64,000 nucleotides of DNA from Cognatazoarcus sp050305135 (lineage in GTDB: Bacteria; Pseudomonadota; Gammaproteobacteria; Burkholderiales; Rhodocyclaceae): contig JBNLET010000083.1 in assembly GCA_050305135.1 (NCBI GenBank), forward strand, positions 1 to 64,000. The letters are read 5' to 3'. A program made the position numbers and the translations under genes. The notes beneath the pieces were generated by a model. The model ran no database searches. It saw nothing but the letters and a program-made list of their open reading frames with translations, and was not told where the DNA came from. Of this stretch, positions 61,695-64,000 are shown piece by piece (the stretch's first letter is position 1; every line of letters begins with the position of its first letter).

Positions 61695-62297
61695 TCAAGC
61701 CTTGCTGGCCACGAGCGGCTGGACGCGAGCGCTGCGGGCCGCGTCGTCGGCGCTCATCGACTGCACGTCGCCGCTGACGATGCCGCCTTCCTCGATCAGG
61801 ATCTTGCCGTAGCGGATCACGCCGCTGACCTTGCCGGTGGCATGGATCACCAGCTGTTTGCGGGCCGTCAGTTCGCCTTCGAAGTCGCCATGGACCTCGG
61901 CCACGTCGATGCACACCTTGCCCGAGAAGGAACCCTTTTCGGCGATCCGGATGACGCGGCTGTCCATCGTCGCTTCGACGCGGCCCTCGACCACCAACGT
62001 GTCGCAATCGAGGATCTCGGCCCCCTTGAGCTTGACGTCGGGACCGACGATCAACTGGCTGCCGCCGGATGCATCGGTCTGGCTCCCGCCGCCCACTGCG
62101 GCATTTTCCGAGGTGCTCATCTTTTCCTTCTCATGGCTGTTGGCGGAATCCTGGTTGCTGTCGGTGGCGGCGGCGCTGTTGGCCGTGGCGTTCGCCAGCA
62201 CCGAACTGCCGCGACTGCCGAGATTGTTCGGGTAGGTGGGACGACGCTCCGGGTTGCTGCCGGCAGGCTTCGCGAACAGGTTCTGCTTGTTGAACAT
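61695..62297 (-). CDS. Bactofilin
   Basis: A 200-residue bactofilin. A disordered N-terminus (about 1-80) precedes the central beta-helix core (about 80-180) with VGPDVKLKGAEILDCDTLVV, then GRVEATMDSRVIRIAEKGSF and the GKVSGVIRYGKILIEEGG segment. The core polymerises into filaments at the inner membrane face. An ATG at 62303 has its ribosome site too close, so I choose ATG 62297, which has AGAGGA six bases upstream. It forms an apparent operon with the FeeM-like gene. Confidence 0.92.
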   Translation of the reverse strand: MFNKQNLFAKPAGSNPERRPTYPNNLGSRGSSVLANATANSAAATDSNQDSANSHEKEKMSTSENAAVGGGSQTDASGGSQLIVGPDVKLKGAEILDCDTLVVEGRVEATMDSRVIRIAEKGSFSGKVCIDVAEVHGDFEGELTARKQLVIHATGKVSGVIRYGKILIEEGGIVSGDVQSMSADDAARSARVQPLVASKA

Positions 62298-62650
62298 GAG
62301 CATTCCTCTAGCTGTGAGATGGATACGGACAAGGACGCCGCTGGACGGCAATGGCAATTGGCGTGCCAGCAAGGGAATATTTCACAGAATCAGTCTCTTG
62401 TCGCCCTCGTTGGTGTCATGCGTGGAATGCTTCACGCCGGCTTTTGTCGCTTCAAGGCGACAGCAGGATCGGCCCATCCGGCGCATTGCCGCTCTGGCTA
62501 TGGCTTTGGCAGGTGTCGCCAATACACGACACCTGGGCCGCGTGGCTGCGTTGCATTTACTTACTTTGCGCCGATTGGCCGATTTCCTAAACTCGCGGGC
62601 ATACAATTGACGCCCCGCCGCTCGTTGACGCCCGCCGCTGCCGGGTCCGG
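62298..62650. other. Intergenic gap with inverted repeat
   Basis: About 350 bases between the bactofilin and the kinase with no gene I can support. At 62510-62518 CAGGTGTCG pairs perfectly with CGACACCTG at 62527-62535 around an eight-base loop; no U-tract follows, so it is more likely an operator or leader structure than a terminator. A shorter dyad TGTCGC/GCGACA lies at 62445-62462. The gap probably holds promoters for both divergent genes. Confidence 0.6.
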
Positions 62651-64000
62651 ATGCCAAGCCCCTCCTTTCGCCAGTACCTTCTGCTCGCCTTCCTGCTGAT
62701 CGTCGCGGTGCTGACCGCCGCCGCCATGCAGGGCGTCTCGGTGCTGGAGGACTTCGCCAGCCGCAGTCGCGGTGCGGCCGGCGACGCGCTGCGGCTGTCG
62801 AGGGTGGTGCAGCTGCTCGGCGAACGCGCCGTGGACATGACCCGCAGCGCGAGGCAATACCATCTGCTCGGCGAACCGGCGCTCTACGAGCGCTTCGCGG
62901 CCAGCCGCTCGGAAGCGATGGAGGCGATCGGCGGTCTCGGTCAACTGGTCGCGATCGACGTCACGCCGATCCTGCCCTCGCTCAACGACTGGCGCGCCAG
63001 TGCGGACCTGGTGGACGGCATGCTGGCCAGCGGTGCCGACGACGACACCTTGTCCGCCGAGTTGAACCGCCTGGCCGCGATCGGCGGCCTGGTCTCGGGC
63101 GCCGCACGGCAGGCGATTGAGCGCCACAACCAGGGCCTGTTCGAGGCGCTCGACGCCAACCGGGCGCGGGTCGCGAGCCAGGTCTTCGCCGCGGTCGTGG
63201 TCAGCATTCTGCTGGCGATCGGTTTCGGCGCCTGGCTGGTGCGCTCGCTCGGGCGTCTCGAGAAGGCCATCGAGGCACTCGGCGACGGCTACTCGGACCA
63301 GCCGGTGCGGGTCGGCGGTCCGCGCGACCTGCGCCAGGTCGGCGAGCGGCTGGAATGGCTGCGCGAGCGCTTGAACGAACTGGAGTCCGATCGGGTGAGG
63401 GTGCTGCGACACGTCTCGCATGAATTGAAGACACCGCTGGCTGCAATGCGCGAGGGCGTGGCGCTGCTGGACGATCGGGTGCTCGGCCCGCTGGTGCCGG
63501 CGCAGCGAGAGGTGGTCGATATTCTGAAGCACAACTGCGCCACGTTGCAGACGCGCATCGAGGCGCTGCTGGGCGTCAACGCGGCCGCCTTCGATGCGCG
63601 CCGGCTGAGCCTGACGACGGTCGAACCCGTCGTCCTGCTGCGATCGGTGGTCGAGGAACAGGCGCTGCAGATCCAGCAGCGCAGGCTGGAGGTTTCGGTC
63701 GAGGGCAGCGGCGATCCGATTGAGGCCGATGCCGAGAAGCTTGCGCTGACCATGTCCAATCTGCTCGCCAATGCCGTGGCCTTCAGCCCGGAGGGTTCGC
63801 TGATCCGGCTGGTGGCCCGGCGCAACGGCCGTCGCCTGATGCTCGACTGCATCGATGAGGGGCCGGGCGTCGCGCCGGAGGATGCGCAGCGAATCTTCGA
63901 TCCCTTCTTCCGTGGCTCGCTGCAGCCGCAGGGGCGCGAGAACGGTACCGGCATCGGACTGTCGATCGTGCGCGAATACGCCCGTGCCCACGGCGGCAGC
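62651..64000 (+). CDS. GlrK/QseE-like sensor histidine kinase, truncated by window end
   Basis: At least 450 residues of a sensor kinase, open at the right edge. Membrane segments at about 7-26 and 177-197 flank a helical periplasmic sensor of about 150 residues. HAMP follows, then HisKA with His257 in RHVSHELKTPLAAMREGVAL, like GlrK/QseE, and an ATPase domain with NLLANAVAFSPEG and DEGPGVAPED. The ATPase end is cut off, but GIGLSIVREYARAHGGS shows the G2 region. In enterics GlrK pairs with the GlrR response regulator; a partner may lie just beyond this window. ATG 62651 is the first Met fitting the anchor. Confidence 0.88.
   Translation, partial: MPSPSFRQYLLLAFLLIVAVLTAAAMQGVSVLEDFASRSRGAAGDALRLSRVVQLLGERAVDMTRSARQYHLLGEPALYERFAASRSEAMEAIGGLGQLVAIDVTPILPSLNDWRASADLVDGMLASGADDDTLSAELNRLAAIGGLVSGAARQAIERHNQGLFEALDANRARVASQVFAAVVVSILLAIGFGAWLVRSLGRLEKAIEALGDGYSDQPVRVGGPRDLRQVGERLEWLRERLNELESDRVRVLRHVSHELKTPLAAMREGVALLDDRVLGPLVPAQREVVDILKHNCATLQTRIEALLGVNAAAFDARRLSLTTVEPVVLLRSVVEEQALQIQQRRLEVSVEGSGDPIEADAEKLALTMSNLLANAVAFSPEGSLIRLVARRNGRRLMLDCIDEGPGVAPEDAQRIFDPFFRGSLQPQGRENGTGIGLSIVREYARAHGGS

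Noticed and set aside
62561..63991. 476-codon minus-strand frame opposite the GlrK-like kinase
   Set aside because: Antisense shadow of a kinase with clear H-box and ATPase motifs.

Overview
The window reads as ordinary chromosome of a high-GC, Gram-negative proteobacterium, most likely Beta- or Gammaproteobacteria. The evidence is a TonB-dependent receptor, RND efflux, lipoproteins with lipoboxes, SlyX, YaeQ, EttA, an Aer-like chemoreceptor, a GlrK-like kinase and a CspA-type cold-shock protein. Sequence alone does not fix the genus. I see no rRNA, tRNA, CRISPR array, intact insertion sequence or prophage. The window opens inside a structured tandem repeat and closes inside a histidine-kinase gene.

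Layout. 1-520: hairpin-rich tandem repeat. 589-11120 (minus): a tightly packed four-gene unit of TonB-dependent receptor, periplasmic solute-binding protein, hybrid histidine kinase and REC-PAS-GAF-GGDEF-EAL protein; this looks like a ligand-to-cyclic-di-GMP signalling operon. 11373-13394: a relic zone with a broken TIR-domain gene, an unknown membrane protein, a DHA2-type MFS C-terminal remnant and a DUF3592 protein that reads through into the remnant. 13478-20187: Bax-inhibitor-1-like protein, TelA, and a divergent AAA ATPase / coiled-coil / VWA / short VWA-like cluster. 20214-25059: glutaminase, AAA ATPase, NfsA-like reductase, PAS chemoreceptor. 25040-34904: RND pump with adaptor, DUF3014 protein, MFS/LysR divergent pair, and LysR facing DoxX plus an extradiol dioxygenase.

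35043-45908: an orphan methylmalonyl-CoA decarboxylase-like crotonase; a LysM/TPR lipoprotein; a minus-strand operon of membrane Ser/Thr kinase, polysaccharide-deacetylase lipoprotein and repeat lipoprotein, joined by ATGA overlaps; a hybrid kinase with a probable TTG start; cardiolipin synthase; PPK2. 46054-51722: second crotonase, ACT-domain regulator, MazG-like pyrophosphohydrolase, YaeQ, a stand-alone lipoyl-domain protein with a Cys cluster, cold-shock protein with terminator, EF-hand protein, the GTPase YlqF, and three small unknown genes. 51804-59252: a chemoreceptor remnant lacking its signalling hairpin, a LolA-like protein, SlyX, a U32 protease-family RNA-modification-type protein, a nine-haem cytochrome with an Ig-like N-terminus, and an HDOD protein. 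59302-64000: EttA, an FeeM-like N-acyltransferase paired with a bactofilin, and the start of a GlrK-like kinase.

The strongest candidates for something new are the TonB/SBP/hybrid-kinase/GGDEF-EAL operon, the nine-haem Ig-like cytochrome, the bactofilin plus N-acyltransferase pair, the kinase-deacetylase-lipoprotein operon with its duplicated DDDNRTRIAP motif, and the small Cys-rich lipoyl protein. These functional links are inferred from gene order and motifs only.
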